This document shows positions 38,462-46,186 of a stretch of 46,186 nucleotides of DNA, in pieces. Each line of letters begins with the position of its first letter. The stretch's first letter is position 1. The stretch covers positions 1 through 46,186 of IMG/VR virus record IMGVR_UViG_3300043313_000661; one strand, 5' to 3'. The notes under the pieces were generated by a model. It was not told the DNA's origin. It saw only the letters and a program-made list of their open reading frames with translations, and searched no databases. A program made the position numbers and the translations under genes. Source of the stretch: a virus.

Positions 38462-39353
38462 CGCGAACTTCGACAAGCTCGACCGCTTCGCGGAGGACGC
38501 CCACTACTTCGGCCTCCCTGGTCCCCAGGGCGAGCCCGGTCCCGAGGGCCCTCCCGGCCAGGACGGTGTTGATGGGGCTGTCGGCCCTCCAGGCCCGGCA
38601 GGCCCGCAGGGGGATCCTGGCCCAACCGGCGCAAAGGGTGACCCTGGCACCCCCGGCGCGCCGGGTGCTACTGGGTCGGCTGGGCCACAGGGGGAGATGG
38701 GCCCGCCCGGCATGGCCGGCCCGGCGGGTGCGGCGGGCGCGAAGGGTGATCCTGGGGTTGCCGGCCCAACCGGCCCGGCAGGGCCGCAGTCGTGGGCGGC
38801 TGTCGCGGACGGCCCACCCTCGAACCCCGCGCCAGGGCAGCTGTGGTGGGAGAGCGACACCGGCAACCTCTTCGTCTGGTACGTTGACGCCAACACCTCG
38901 CAGTGGGTGCAGATCAACGCGGCCCCGGCGGTTACGCCCGGCCATGTGCGCGGCGAGCCAGGAAGTGGCAAAGCTGCTGCAGGTGAGGTCGGAGAGCTAA
39001 TCGAAAAGGTCGCATACTCTGTAGGTATTCCGGGGACCGGCGTCCCCTTTAACGTAACCTCGATTGTTTTGACGCCGGGAGATTGGGATGTTTCCGGCTA
39101 TGTGCTGTTGCTCGGCGCGCCATTGACCGTTCAACAATTTGTGGCCAGTTACTCTGCTGTTTCAGCGACTATTGCTGGAGATTATTCATCCTTCACTGGA
39201 CCGTTTATTGCGTTCTACAATTTGACCGAAACACCCATTCCGACGCAGTTCTCGATTAGCGTTGCCACGACTGTCTATTTGGTTGCCCAAATGACTTACA
39301 ACGCGGGCAGCGGTTCCGTTCAAGGCAAGATCCGCGCGAGAAGGATGCGCTGA
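38379..39353 (+). CDS. Collagen-like tail fibre protein
   Basis: A 324-residue protein. N-terminal [20 protein letters not shown], then [12 protein letters not shown], is the shared attachment motif. Residues about 48-135 are Gly-X-Y repeats ([19 protein letters not shown] and onward), which should form a triple-helical shaft. After WEAVADG-type linker sequence the last 110 residues (about bases 39000-39350) are beta-rich and more AT-rich than the rest, a probable receptor-binding head acquired separately. Confidence 0.8.
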   Translation: MELTPYLGLAKPQVNGVETNNVWGHDLNANFDKLDRFAEDAHYFGLPGPQGEPGPEGPPGQDGVDGAVGPPGPAGPQGDPGPTGAKGDPGTPGAPGATGSAGPQGEMGPPGMAGPAGAAGAKGDPGVAGPTGPAGPQSWAAVADGPPSNPAPGQLWWESDTGNLFVWYVDANTSQWVQINAAPAVTPGHVRGEPGSGKAAAGEVGELIEKVAYSVGIPGTGVPFNVTSIVLTPGDWDVSGYVLLLGAPLTVQQFVASYSAVSATIAGDYSSFTGPFIAFYNLTETPIPTQFSISVATTVYLVAQMTYNAGSGSVQGKIRARRMR

Positions 39354-40018
39354 TGGCGATGGATTTCCCCGCTTCGCCAACGAACGGCCAGACCTATACG
39401 TCGGGCAACGTCACCTACACATGGAACGGCTATGCCTGGGTGGCGGGCATGCAGGCCTTTGTCGACGCCCCCTCGGACGACGGCGAGTACGTCCGCGTCA
39501 ACGGCGTCTGGCGGCTGGCCAAGCAGACGCTGCTACCGGCAGCGGGCACGAGCGCCATTACTGTGTCGGTCCCGGCTCACGCCAAGGCGGTCGAGTATGA
39601 TTTTCACATCGTCGGGTCGGGCAGTTTCAACGTCCAGCTCCAGGCCGCGACGGTGGGCTCGAACTTCCATGTGACGTCCGGCGATTACGGGGTTGGTGGG
39701 CCATACCATCAGCTCACAGGTGCGGGGGCATATGCAACATTGCCGTATGGGGCCGGGACAGCTGCGGTATTAACTTCGGGGTGTGATGCCCCCGATATCC
39801 CGAGCGTTGGTAAAGGTCTGCTTAACGTTGAGAAGTCGGGCGGGTATTTCATAGCGAAGACCCTCGCCAATACTTATTATTCTAGCTATAGCCACACCAC
39901 GACGTGGTACATGGCTCTTGTGGCGCTCGGTAAACCGGAAACACGGCTGACAGCCTTGCGCTGGCAGGTACCGACGACGTTCATGGCCGGGTCACAGATC
40001 CATCTGAGGTGGCTGTGA
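39353..40018 (+). CDS. Tail fibre-like protein
   Basis: A 221-residue protein. The N-terminus DFPASPTNGQTYTSGNVTYT, then WNGYAWV, is a common start of phage fibre proteins. The rest is beta-rich with many Gly, Thr and Tyr and no enzyme motif. The 3' half is somewhat AT-richer. Probably an accessory fibre or tip protein. Confidence 0.65.
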   Translation: MAMDFPASPTNGQTYTSGNVTYTWNGYAWVAGMQAFVDAPSDDGEYVRVNGVWRLAKQTLLPAAGTSAITVSVPAHAKAVEYDFHIVGSGSFNVQLQAATVGSNFHVTSGDYGVGGPYHQLTGAGAYATLPYGAGTAAVLTSGCDAPDIPSVGKGLLNVEKSGGYFIAKTLANTYYSSYSHTTTWYMALVALGKPETRLTALRWQVPTTFMAGSQIHLRWL

Positions 40019-40749
40019 TGTTGTTCGACCGCGACGTCTTCTTCGACTGCGTGCGGGAGGCGCCGTTCGACGGCTCGCTGAACGCGCTGCAGGTCGAGGG
40101 GATGTCGTTCATCCTCGATGCCTGGGAGGCGCACCCGCGCTCCGAGGATCTGCGCTGGCTCGCCTACCCGCTCGCGACGACGGCGCACGAGACGGGCATG
40201 GAGATGCAGCCGATCGAGGAGTACGGCAAAGGCGAGGGCCAGGAGTACGGCAAGGTCGACCCCGAGACGGGCTGCGCCTACTACGGGCGCGGCTTCGTGC
40301 AGCTGACGTGGCGCGAGAACTACGCCCGCGCCGACAAGGAGCTACACTTTGAAGGCCCCCTGTCGTGCGAATGGTATGCCGACAACGCCCTGGATCCGCT
40401 GGCGGCTGCGGAGATCATGTTCCAGGGTATGGTCGAGGGGTGGTTCCGTGGTGACGAGGACGGTCGGCACACCCTTGAGCGATACTTCAATGGTCAGCAG
40501 AACGACCCCTACGGTGCCCGCGAGATCATCAACGGCGACAAGTCCAAGGTGCCCTCCTGGTCCCAGGGCAAGTCGATCGGCAACCTGATCGTCGGCTATC
40601 ACAACGACTTCCTCCGCGCGCTGAACGAGTCGCTCATCGTGCCAACGCCGAAGCAGGTGATCACGGTGTCGGTGACCCTGACAATCGACTTGGCAACCAA
40701 GACGGCGACGTGGACAGTGGAGCCAACCGAAGGGATCCAAGATGGCTAA
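40018..40749 (+). CDS. Endolysin, GH19 chitinase-like
   Basis: A 243-residue lysis enzyme. TTAHETGMEMQPIEEYG (residues 54-70, E58 and E67 or E68 as acid candidates) and YYGRGFVQLTWRENYARADKE match GH19 endolysins, which cut peptidoglycan glycan strands. No signal peptide or membrane segment is visible, so release would need a holin. The C-terminal 35 residues (VITVSVTLTIDLATKTATWT) are strand-like. The ATG at 40018 has GAGG 8 bases upstream. Confidence 0.88.
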   Translation: MLFDRDVFFDCVREAPFDGSLNALQVEGMSFILDAWEAHPRSEDLRWLAYPLATTAHETGMEMQPIEEYGKGEGQEYGKVDPETGCAYYGRGFVQLTWRENYARADKELHFEGPLSCEWYADNALDPLAAAEIMFQGMVEGWFRGDEDGRHTLERYFNGQQNDPYGAREIINGDKSKVPSWSQGKSIGNLIVGYHNDFLRALNESLIVPTPKQVITVSVTLTIDLATKTATWTVEPTEGIQDG

Positions 40750-41047
40750 GGACTTCACGGGCCGCACCGGCCTGAAGCTCTCGAATCTCAAGGCCAAGGG
40801 TAAGCCCGTCGAGCCCCTCGGCAAGAAGCGCTCGGGCGAGTTCCCGTCGCTCGAGGAGACGAACTTCTTCGATCCCAAGAGCCTGAACATGCGCCCTGGC
40901 CGCGGAGCCTCGCTGCCGCGCCGCAAGGAGGCGCCGCTCGAGCTGGAGTTCGGTTCGGTGCCTGGGCCGGCGGTGAAGAAGAAGGTCAAGAAGCCCTCAC
41001 GCACGATGAGCATGAAGGGCCTCGACGAGGATGCTGAGATCTATTGA
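40742..41047 (+). CDS. Small basic protein
   Basis: A 101-residue protein overlapping the endolysin by 8 bases. It is Lys/Arg/Pro-rich (LKAKGKPVEPLGKKRSGEFP, KKKVKKPSRTMSMKG) with no hydrophobic segment, so it is not a holin. It resembles the next product in composition. Function unknown. Confidence 0.6.
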   Translation: MAKDFTGRTGLKLSNLKAKGKPVEPLGKKRSGEFPSLEETNFFDPKSLNMRPGRGASLPRRKEAPLELEFGSVPGPAVKKKVKKPSRTMSMKGLDEDAEIY

Positions 41048-41084
41048 AGCGTGGTGGCGATGGGCCGACCAGCAGGAGGCGAAG

Positions 41085-41294
41085 ATGGCAAAGAACGCAC
41101 CGAGCCCGCGGGGCAAGGGGATGTCGAAGCAGTTCGGCTCGGGGAGCGGCAAGACCCCGTTCACCGCCACGGCGAAGCAGGCGACCGCCTCCATGCAGGG
41201 CCGCGAGCCCCCGAGCGAGTCGCCGTCGAAGTCGATGACGCGCAAGGATGCTAAGAAGAACACCGTGCGCAGCGGAGGCAAGAAGCCCTTCTAG
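41085..41294 (+). CDS. Small basic protein
   Basis: A 69-residue protein from the ATG at 41085, chosen because AGGAGG is 5 bases upstream; the frame extends to 41031. It is Lys/Ser/Gly-rich (SPRGKGMSKQFGSGSGKTPF, RKDAKKNTVRSGGKKPF). Possibly a small virion DNA-binding protein; no family recognised. Confidence 0.6.
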   Translation: MAKNAPSPRGKGMSKQFGSGSGKTPFTATAKQATASMQGREPPSESPSKSMTRKDAKKNTVRSGGKKPF

Positions 41295-41321
41295 GCTGCA
41301 GCACCCAAGGGGGAGGTCGTA

Positions 41322-41939
41322 GTGCCTGACACACGGACGGAGTTCTACGACCTCATCAAGCCGGAGATCGACGCTTCGGCAGACACCTGGGGCGAGAAGC
41401 TCAACGCCAACCTCGATCGCATCGACACGGCGCTGCGCAACTGTCTCGTCGTCCAGAGCCCGCCGGAGTTCGAGACGCCGCTGACGGCGCAGGGCTCGAC
41501 GATCCCGTTCTATCTGGCGGCCCAGCCGGATCCGGCGGTCGTCACGCACGTCCAGCTCGCGGCGACTCAAGGGTGGGTCGACGGGCGCATCCGGCACCTG
41601 CTCAACACCTTCCTCCCCGTGAACTCGATCATGCTGTGGTGGGGCGGCTGGGGCTCGGTGCCGCCGGGCTGGTCGTTCTGCGACGGCACGCTGGGCTCGC
41701 CCAACCTGATGGACCGCTTCATCCTCTGTGCGGGCAGCCTGCTCGGTCCCCAGACCTACGGCGGTGTGCCCTCGTCCTACCCCGGCGAGCACACTCACGC
41801 CGTCGCCTACAACATCTATCCCGGCCCGGCGGCGGGCTCGCCCTACCCGGTCAACAATGCCCAGGCGGTGTACCCAGGTGGGGCAGCGACGCTGCCCTAT
41901 TACGCCCTGATGTACATCCGCAAGCACGCGGCGTGGTGA
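41322..41939 (+). CDS. Tail collar-domain protein
   Basis: A 205-residue protein from a GTG at 41322 with GGGAGG upstream. The N-terminus DLIKPEIDASADTWGEKLNA is the shared attachment motif. The C-terminal SIMLWWGGWGSVPPGWSFCD, then NLMDRFILCAG and GEHTHAV, is a classic phage tail collar domain. A small tail fibre or collar component. Confidence 0.85.
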   Translation: MPDTRTEFYDLIKPEIDASADTWGEKLNANLDRIDTALRNCLVVQSPPEFETPLTAQGSTIPFYLAAQPDPAVVTHVQLAATQGWVDGRIRHLLNTFLPVNSIMLWWGGWGSVPPGWSFCDGTLGSPNLMDRFILCAGSLLGPQTYGGVPSSYPGEHTHAVAYNIYPGPAAGSPYPVNNAQAVYPGGAATLPYYALMYIRKHAAW

Positions 41940-41940
41940 G

Positions 41941-43581
41941 ATGAAAGCCTTCCCGGTCGAGATCCAGCCGGGCGTCGTCCGGAACATGACCCCGGCAGGC
42001 GTCGGGCCGCACTGGTACGATAGCCACCTGATGCGGTGGGTGTCGGGCCGGATGCGCCCCATCCTCGGCTGGGAGCATCTGGTCTTCGACAACTTCGCGG
42101 CGGGCTTCCAGTCGCCCATCCGCTACATGCACCGTTGGGTCGACAGGAGCGGCGTCGAGCGCATCGGCGTGCTGTGCGAGCGCCACCTCTACGTCGTCGA
42201 GGCCTCGGGCGTGTACGACGTCTCGCCCCTCGAGGAGCGGAACCTCGACACCACCGTGCGCCACGCCGCGGGCATCAAGGGGCCCTCGAACTCGCTGACC
42301 GGTGGCTACGGCAACGACCTCTACGACACCGGCCTCTACGACCAAGCACGCACAGCGCGCACCGACGTGCGCAAGGTGGGCGAGATCTGGCGGCTGGCGA
42401 ACTGGGGCGAAGACCTCATCGCCATGGCGTCGACGGATGGGCGGCTGCTGCGCTGGAAGCCCGGCGACGCCAACGCCGACCGGGTGAAGGGGCAGGACAG
42501 TGGCTCGACCGCCTTCTTCGCTCCCGAGGGCAACCGCACCTTCGTCATCACGCCTGAGCGCTACGTCATCCTCTTCGGCATGGAGGGGCGCATCAACAAG
42601 TTCGGCTGGTGCTCGCAGGAGAACATCGAGGACTGGGACTTCGCCAACACCCAGAACGAGGCCGGCGTCTACGAGGTCGAGCCGATGTCGCGCATCATCG
42701 ACGCGCAGGTGGCGAGGTACACGACCATCTTCTGGACCGTCCAGGGCGCCTACGTCATCGAGTACAAGGCTCTCCCCTACATCTACACCTACGCCTACCT
42801 CGGCTCGCACGCCGGGCCGCTCTCGGGGCAGGCAGCGGCGGTCTACTCCGGCACCGTCATCTGGCCCGCGCTGGATGGTTTCTGGCAGTTCGACGGCTCA
42901 GCCGTCAGCCAAGTGCCCTGCCCGGTGCTCGACTGGTTTCAGCAAAACTTGGACGACCGCAACACGCGGGCGCACATGGCGGGCTGGTTCAACGGCGCCG
43001 CCTCGGAGGTGTGGTGGTGTTTTCCGAGCCGTGGCCGGGCCGAGAACAATAAGTTGATTGTGTACAATTTCGAGGAACGGTGGTGGTCGCTGGGCGAGCT
43101 GGACCGCACCTGCGGCGTGCCCGGCACGCTCGCGTCCTATCCGGTCATGGCGAACACCACGACTCTGTTCCGTCACGAGAAGGGCAACCTCTACCCTGGT
43201 GCGGCGCTGCCGTGGATCCGCTCCGGCCAGATCGCGCCGGACGGCCAGGGCGCCATCCGCGCTACGACAAAACAGCTGGTTGTGGACACCGACGCGCCGC
43301 TCAACGCCGTGACCTACCAGCTCTTCGCCACCAAGGGCCGCTACGCCGGCGCCGAGGAGTACACCAAGGGGCCGAAGCTGCCGCGGCTGCAGGGCAAGAT
43401 CGACTACCGCATCACGGGCCGGGACTTCTCGGTCAAGATGGCGTCGACCACCGCCGGGCTGGCGTGGTCGTTCGGCAAGGGCCAGATCCTGCTGGCGCCG
43501 CGCGGCGAGAAGCTGGCTGATCCGCGGGCGGCGACAATGTCGGCGCCGGCGATGGTGGTTGGCTCACAGGGCGTGCGCTGA
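41941..43581 (+). CDS. Tail nozzle / stabilisation-type protein
   Basis: A 546-residue beta-rich protein. The opening VEIQPGVVRNMTPAGVGPHW, the Trp-rich repeats (MRWVSGRMRPILGWEHLV) and segments like WCSQENIEDWDFANTQNEAG fit the tail hub/nozzle proteins of short-tailed phages (P22 gp10 / T7 gp12 type). It should close the tail below the adaptor. Assigned from composition, length and neighbours. Confidence 0.7.
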   Translation: MKAFPVEIQPGVVRNMTPAGVGPHWYDSHLMRWVSGRMRPILGWEHLVFDNFAAGFQSPIRYMHRWVDRSGVERIGVLCERHLYVVEASGVYDVSPLEERNLDTTVRHAAGIKGPSNSLTGGYGNDLYDTGLYDQARTARTDVRKVGEIWRLANWGEDLIAMASTDGRLLRWKPGDANADRVKGQDSGSTAFFAPEGNRTFVITPERYVILFGMEGRINKFGWCSQENIEDWDFANTQNEAGVYEVEPMSRIIDAQVARYTTIFWTVQGAYVIEYKALPYIYTYAYLGSHAGPLSGQAAAVYSGTVIWPALDGFWQFDGSAVSQVPCPVLDWFQQNLDDRNTRAHMAGWFNGAASEVWWCFPSRGRAENNKLIVYNFEERWWSLGELDRTCGVPGTLASYPVMANTTTLFRHEKGNLYPGAALPWIRSGQIAPDGQGAIRATTKQLVVDTDAPLNAVTYQLFATKGRYAGAEEYTKGPKLPRLQGKIDYRITGRDFSVKMASTTAGLAWSFGKGQILLAPRGEKLADPRAATMSAPAMVVGSQGVR

Positions 43582-43814
43582 TGGGCTACTCCCCGATCCG
43601 CATCTCGTTTCCTGACTCGTCCCAGGTCTTCAAGGACAAGCCGAACGAGCAGCAGTACATCGAGAGCGTGGTGCGCGTGACCCGCACCGAGCTGCAGGCC
43701 CGCACGCGCGACGACAGTGCGCGCTCCTCGGTCCTCATGCAGGCGACGGACAACAGCGTATGGGCTCTGACAGTGGCGCCGGACGGCACGGTGACGACCA
43801 CAAAGGTGCGGTGA
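43581..43814 (+). CDS. Small tail-region protein
   Basis: A 77-residue protein whose ATG overlaps the previous stop. YSPIRISFPDSSQVFKDKPN, then strand/helix elements ending LTVAPDGTVTTTKVR. No motif recognised. Possibly a small tail component. Confidence 0.65.
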   Translation: MGYSPIRISFPDSSQVFKDKPNEQQYIESVVRVTRTELQARTRDDSARSSVLMQATDNSVWALTVAPDGTVTTTKVR

Positions 43815-44188
43815 AGAAGCCCTATCTCGAGCAGCTGCAGGAGCTGCTCCACGACATGGGCGGCACCCACACCCTCGAGGACATCACCGACCTCATCGAC
43901 TCAGGGTCGATGCAGTCGTTCGTTTCACATGAAACATGGGTGGTGACGACGCTGATCGTCTTCCCCCAGGCGACCGTGCTCGACATCTTCCTCGTCGTCG
44001 GGGAGCAGAAGGACTTCGATGTGCTCGAGAAGCAGATCATGGCGTTCGCGCGTGAGCACGGGGTGACCTTCCTCCGCGTATACGCCCGACCGGGGTTCGA
44101 GTACCTTGTGAAGCGCCGCGACTGGCGGTTCGGCAAGGGCTGGCGGCCCGGCCCGCGCGTCTACACCAAGCGTTTGGACATGCACTGA
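43811..44188 (+). CDS. Hypothetical alpha/beta protein in tail region
   Basis: A 125-residue protein from a GTG at 43811 overlapping the previous stop. Segments TTLIVFPQATVLDIFLVVGE, FDVLEKQIMAFAREHGVTFL and RVYARPGFEYLVKRRDWRFG look like an alpha/beta fold, somewhat acyltransferase (GNAT)-like in its last half. This type of small protein is common beside podovirus tail genes. Function uncertain. Confidence 0.6.
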   Translation: MKKPYLEQLQELLHDMGGTHTLEDITDLIDSGSMQSFVSHETWVVTTLIVFPQATVLDIFLVVGEQKDFDVLEKQIMAFAREHGVTFLRVYARPGFEYLVKRRDWRFGKGWRPGPRVYTKRLDMH

Positions 44189-44277
44189 TGGAGCCCGAAG
44201 GGATGATCTATCCTACCACCGCAGCACTCGGCGTGGTGTGCTTAGTTGTCCTCGGGATCCTGTTACTCGTGACATAG
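44188..44277 (+). CDS. Small single-pass membrane peptide (29 aa)
   Basis: The ATG overlaps the previous stop. MEPEGMIYPTTAALGVVCLV continues into VLGILLLVT, one strong membrane helix with an acidic N-terminus. It lies in the late operon, so it is the best-placed small holin or pinholin candidate, although the endolysin is 4 kb away. Confidence 0.5.
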   Translation: MEPEGMIYPTTAALGVVCLVVLGILLLVT

Positions 44278-44286
44278 GGGGACGCC

Positions 44287-45423
44287 ATGGGTGGCGGCGG
44301 CGGCGAAACCAAGAAGCAGGAGAGCGGCACCTCGCACAACATCTCGGAGGTGAAGCTTCCGGCGTGGGTCGAGCAGGCAGGGCAGGAGAACTACAACCTC
44401 GCCAAGCAGATCGGCACGCAGCCCTACCAGGGCTACGAGGGCACGGTCGTGCCCGGCATGAGCAAGCCCACCCTCGATACCCTCGAGTGGATGCGGCAGA
44501 ACGCCGGCACCTACCAGCCTATGTACGACGAGGCCGGCAACGCCACGCGGGCGCTGATGGCGCGCGGCGACGTCCAGCGCGGCAACCTCAAGGACTACAT
44601 GAACCCCTACACCGACGAGGTGGAGCGTCGGGCGATCGACAACGCCGAGCGCGCGGGAGGGCGGGCGCAGCGGGCAATCACCCAGGACGCCACCTCCAAG
44701 CGGGCCTTCGGCGGCTCGCGGCAGGCGATCCAGCAGGCGGTCCAGGGCGCGGAGACGACCCGCGGCATCGGAGATCTCTCGGCGCAGCTGCGCGAGAAGG
44801 CCTACGATGCGGGTACCAAGGCGCAGCAGGCCGACTGGGGCCGGCAGTTCTCGAACATCCAGACCGGCTCGCAGCTGGCGAAGCAGGAGGCTGACCTCGC
44901 CAAGGCGGCTCAAGCTGGCCTGACGACGGACTATTTCCAGATGCTCTCGGGCGGCAAGATGCTCGAGGACCACGAGCGCGAGCAGCTCGAGGAGACGTAC
45001 AACAAGTTCCGCGAGAAGCGCGACTACCCGAAGGAAGGGCTCAGCTTGCGCCTCGCCGCCCTCGGCATGACGCCCTACGGCAAGACCGAGACGTCGTCCG
45101 GCACCACGACCGGCAACTCGATCACCAAGCAGAAGAGCGGCATGGACATCGGCGGCCTCGGCATGGGGCTGCTCTCGCTGCTCTCCGGCGGCGGGCTCTC
45201 GGATCGCGACACCAAGACGAACATCGAGAAGCTCGGCACCGACCCGGCGACCGAGCTGCCGGTCTATGCCTACGACTACAAGGCCGACGTGAAGGGCAAG
45301 AAGACGGCAGGCCCCAAGCGCATCGGCTTCATGGCCCAGGACGTCGAGAAGAAGTACCCGAAGGCGGTCAAGCGGGTCGCCGGTAAGCGCGTCATCGACT
45401 TCACGCAGCTGGCGTTCGGCTAA
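44287..45423 (+). CDS. Virion protein with C-terminal S74-type chaperone domain
   Basis: A 378-residue protein. The N-terminal 220 residues are polar and helical (AGQENYNLAKQIGTQ, RAIDNAERAGGRAQRAITQD). A hydrophobic Gly-rich patch follows near 285 (DIGGLGMGLLSLLSGGGL). The end, SDRDTKTNIEKLGTDPATEL then YAYDYKA and RIGFMAQDVEKKYPKAV, matches the peptidase S74 intramolecular chaperone domain, which helps trimers fold and usually cuts itself off at the Ser. Usually seen on fibres; here the body looks more like an internal protein. Confidence 0.75.
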   Translation: MGGGGGETKKQESGTSHNISEVKLPAWVEQAGQENYNLAKQIGTQPYQGYEGTVVPGMSKPTLDTLEWMRQNAGTYQPMYDEAGNATRALMARGDVQRGNLKDYMNPYTDEVERRAIDNAERAGGRAQRAITQDATSKRAFGGSRQAIQQAVQGAETTRGIGDLSAQLREKAYDAGTKAQQADWGRQFSNIQTGSQLAKQEADLAKAAQAGLTTDYFQMLSGGKMLEDHEREQLEETYNKFREKRDYPKEGLSLRLAALGMTPYGKTETSSGTTTGNSITKQKSGMDIGGLGMGLLSLLSGGGLSDRDTKTNIEKLGTDPATELPVYAYDYKADVKGKKTAGPKRIGFMAQDVEKKYPKAVKRVAGKRVIDFTQLAFG

Positions 45424-46186
45424 GTGTCCCGCGCTCTCGACATCATCGAGCAGCTCGAGAGCAGGGGCCGGAACGTCCCGAATTACAAGTTCGGGCCGGG
45501 CTTCACGGCGCAGGGCTACTACCAAATTACCAACCCGACGTGGCGGGACCACGCGCAGTCGGCCGGCGTCGACCTCTCGCAATACCCGACCGCGATGAGC
45601 GCGCCGCGGGACGTGCAGCGCGCCGTCGCGGACAAGATCTTCCAGAAGCGCGGCTTCCAGCCCTGGGTGGCGACCAAGCACCTCATCGGCCAGGAGGCGG
45701 CCTACCGTGAGCCCTCGACAGGCATGCTCGCGAGCCGCGGGCCGATGACCATGCCGGCGGGGACGACGGGCGTCCCGACACCACCTCCTCGGCCCACGGA
45801 AGCAGCGCCGGCGGCTCAGGCGGCCAGGGTCGCGACCATTCAGGAGCTTGAGAAGCGGCTGATCGAGAAGTACCCGGAGCTGCGGGTGACCTCGCGCGAC
45901 CGCGACCCGGCCCATAACGCGGCGGTCGGTGGGGCAAAGAACTCGCAGCACACGCACGGCACGGCCATGGACGTCTCCTTCAAGGGGATCGAGGAGGCCC
46001 GGCAGCGCGAGATCGTCGAGTACGCCCGCACCCTCGGTGCGCGCGGCCTCGGCTACTACCCGAAGAGCCAGTCGGCCCACTTCGACGTGCGCCAGGGCGC
46101 GCCGGCGGCCTGGGGCCAGAACTACTCCAAGAGTTCACTGCCCGGCACGCCGCAGTGGTTTCAGGAGCAGGCCCGGCTGCTGACGA
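45424..46186 (+). CDS. Virion lysin: transglycosylase-like + M15 peptidase, N-terminal part
   Basis: From a GTG at 45424 directly after the previous stop; continues at position 1 of the window, for 374 residues in total. Residues 5-80 (IIEQLESRGRNVPN, TAQGYYQITNPTWRDHAQSA) resemble a lytic transglycosylase, with E12 as the likely acid. A Pro linker follows. Residues 150-223 form an M15-type peptidase: SRDRDPAHNAAVGG, SQHTHGTAMDVSF (H176, D183) and HFDVR (H219) as zinc ligands. It probably opens the cell wall during DNA entry. The ribosome binding site is weak. Confidence 0.82.
   Translation, partial: MSRALDIIEQLESRGRNVPNYKFGPGFTAQGYYQITNPTWRDHAQSAGVDLSQYPTAMSAPRDVQRAVADKIFQKRGFQPWVATKHLIGQEAAYREPSTGMLASRGPMTMPAGTTGVPTPPPRPTEAAPAAQAARVATIQELEKRLIEKYPELRVTSRDRDPAHNAAVGGAKNSQHTHGTAMDVSFKGIEEARQREIVEYARTLGARGLGYYPKSQSAHFDVRQGAPAAWGQNYSKSSLPGTPQWFQEQARLLT
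46118..46186. repeat. 69-bp terminal direct repeat (right copy)
   Basis: Identical to positions 1-69; see that entry. The unique length is therefore 46,117 bp. Confidence 0.95.

Noticed and set aside
40742-41294. The two small genes after the endolysin as holin/spanin
   Set aside because: Both products are basic and polar with no membrane helix or lipoprotein signal.
44263-46080. 605-codon open frame on the minus strand
   Set aside because: Antisense to the S74 and lysin genes, with shadow-like composition and no ribosome binding site.
1-46186. CRISPR array, insertion sequence or integrase
   Set aside because: No regularly spaced repeats with unique spacers, no transposase or recombinase motifs were seen on either strand; the repeats near 25 kb are irregular and palindromic.

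Overview
The window is a complete or nearly complete genome of a double-stranded DNA phage with a short-tailed (podovirus-like) gene set. The first 69 bases are repeated exactly as the last 69. One reading frame runs off the right end and continues in frame at the left end, so the molecule assembles as a circle of about 46,117 bp and the window ends are an arbitrary cut through a virion lysin gene. DNA is GC-rich, genes are tightly packed with ATGA/TGATG overlaps, start sites mostly carry GGAG-type ribosome binding sites, and the best promoters look like bacterial sigma-70 sites. This points to a Gram-negative, possibly alphaproteobacterial host, but the host is inference. No integrase, excisionase or CI-like repressor was recognised.

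Layout. (1) 45424 to the end and 1-6073, rightward: virion-associated lysin, a secreted protein flanked by two related Pro-rich proteins, and two large proteins likely to be internal/ejection proteins. (2) 6074-19867, leftward: the replication block. It holds a methyltransferase-like protein, an SNF2-type helicase, a VRR-NUC-type nuclease, a sigma-region-4-like HTH protein, zinc-ribbon proteins, a winged-helix protein, a family A DNA polymerase, a possible ssDNA-binding protein, a primase/SF3 helicase, and an RHH/AT-hook protein. (3) 19868-24728, rightward: four short early-type transcription units, each starting with a sigma-70 promoter, a hairpin at the predicted transcript 5' end and a ribosome binding site, and three of them closed by a strong intrinsic terminator. 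They encode small unknown proteins, a DUF932-like protein and a Cys-rich GP88-like protein. (4) 24729-25478: a gene-free region with short repeats, AT-rich DNA and a series of large inverted repeats; it is the best replication-origin candidate. (5) 25479-45423, rightward: packaging, head and tail genes. These are small terminase, large terminase, a probable Acb2/Tad1-like anti-CBASS protein, portal, scaffold, an SU10-like major capsid protein, head-tail adaptor, several tail fibres sharing an N-terminal motif, a GH19 endolysin, a collar protein, a tail nozzle-like protein and an S74-chaperone-tailed protein.

How it works together (inference): the divergent promoters at 19.9 kb launch replication genes leftward and host-takeover genes rightward; replication proteins act on the repeat-rich region near 25 kb; late genes build a P22/T7-like short-tailed particle that carries a bifunctional wall hydrolase and ejection proteins. 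The most notable signals are the recurring promoter/5'-hairpin leader, the inverted-repeat-rich region, the Acb2-like gene between terminase and portal, the tRNA-like element at 18.3-18.45 kb, and a possible antisense transcript upstream of the primase gene.
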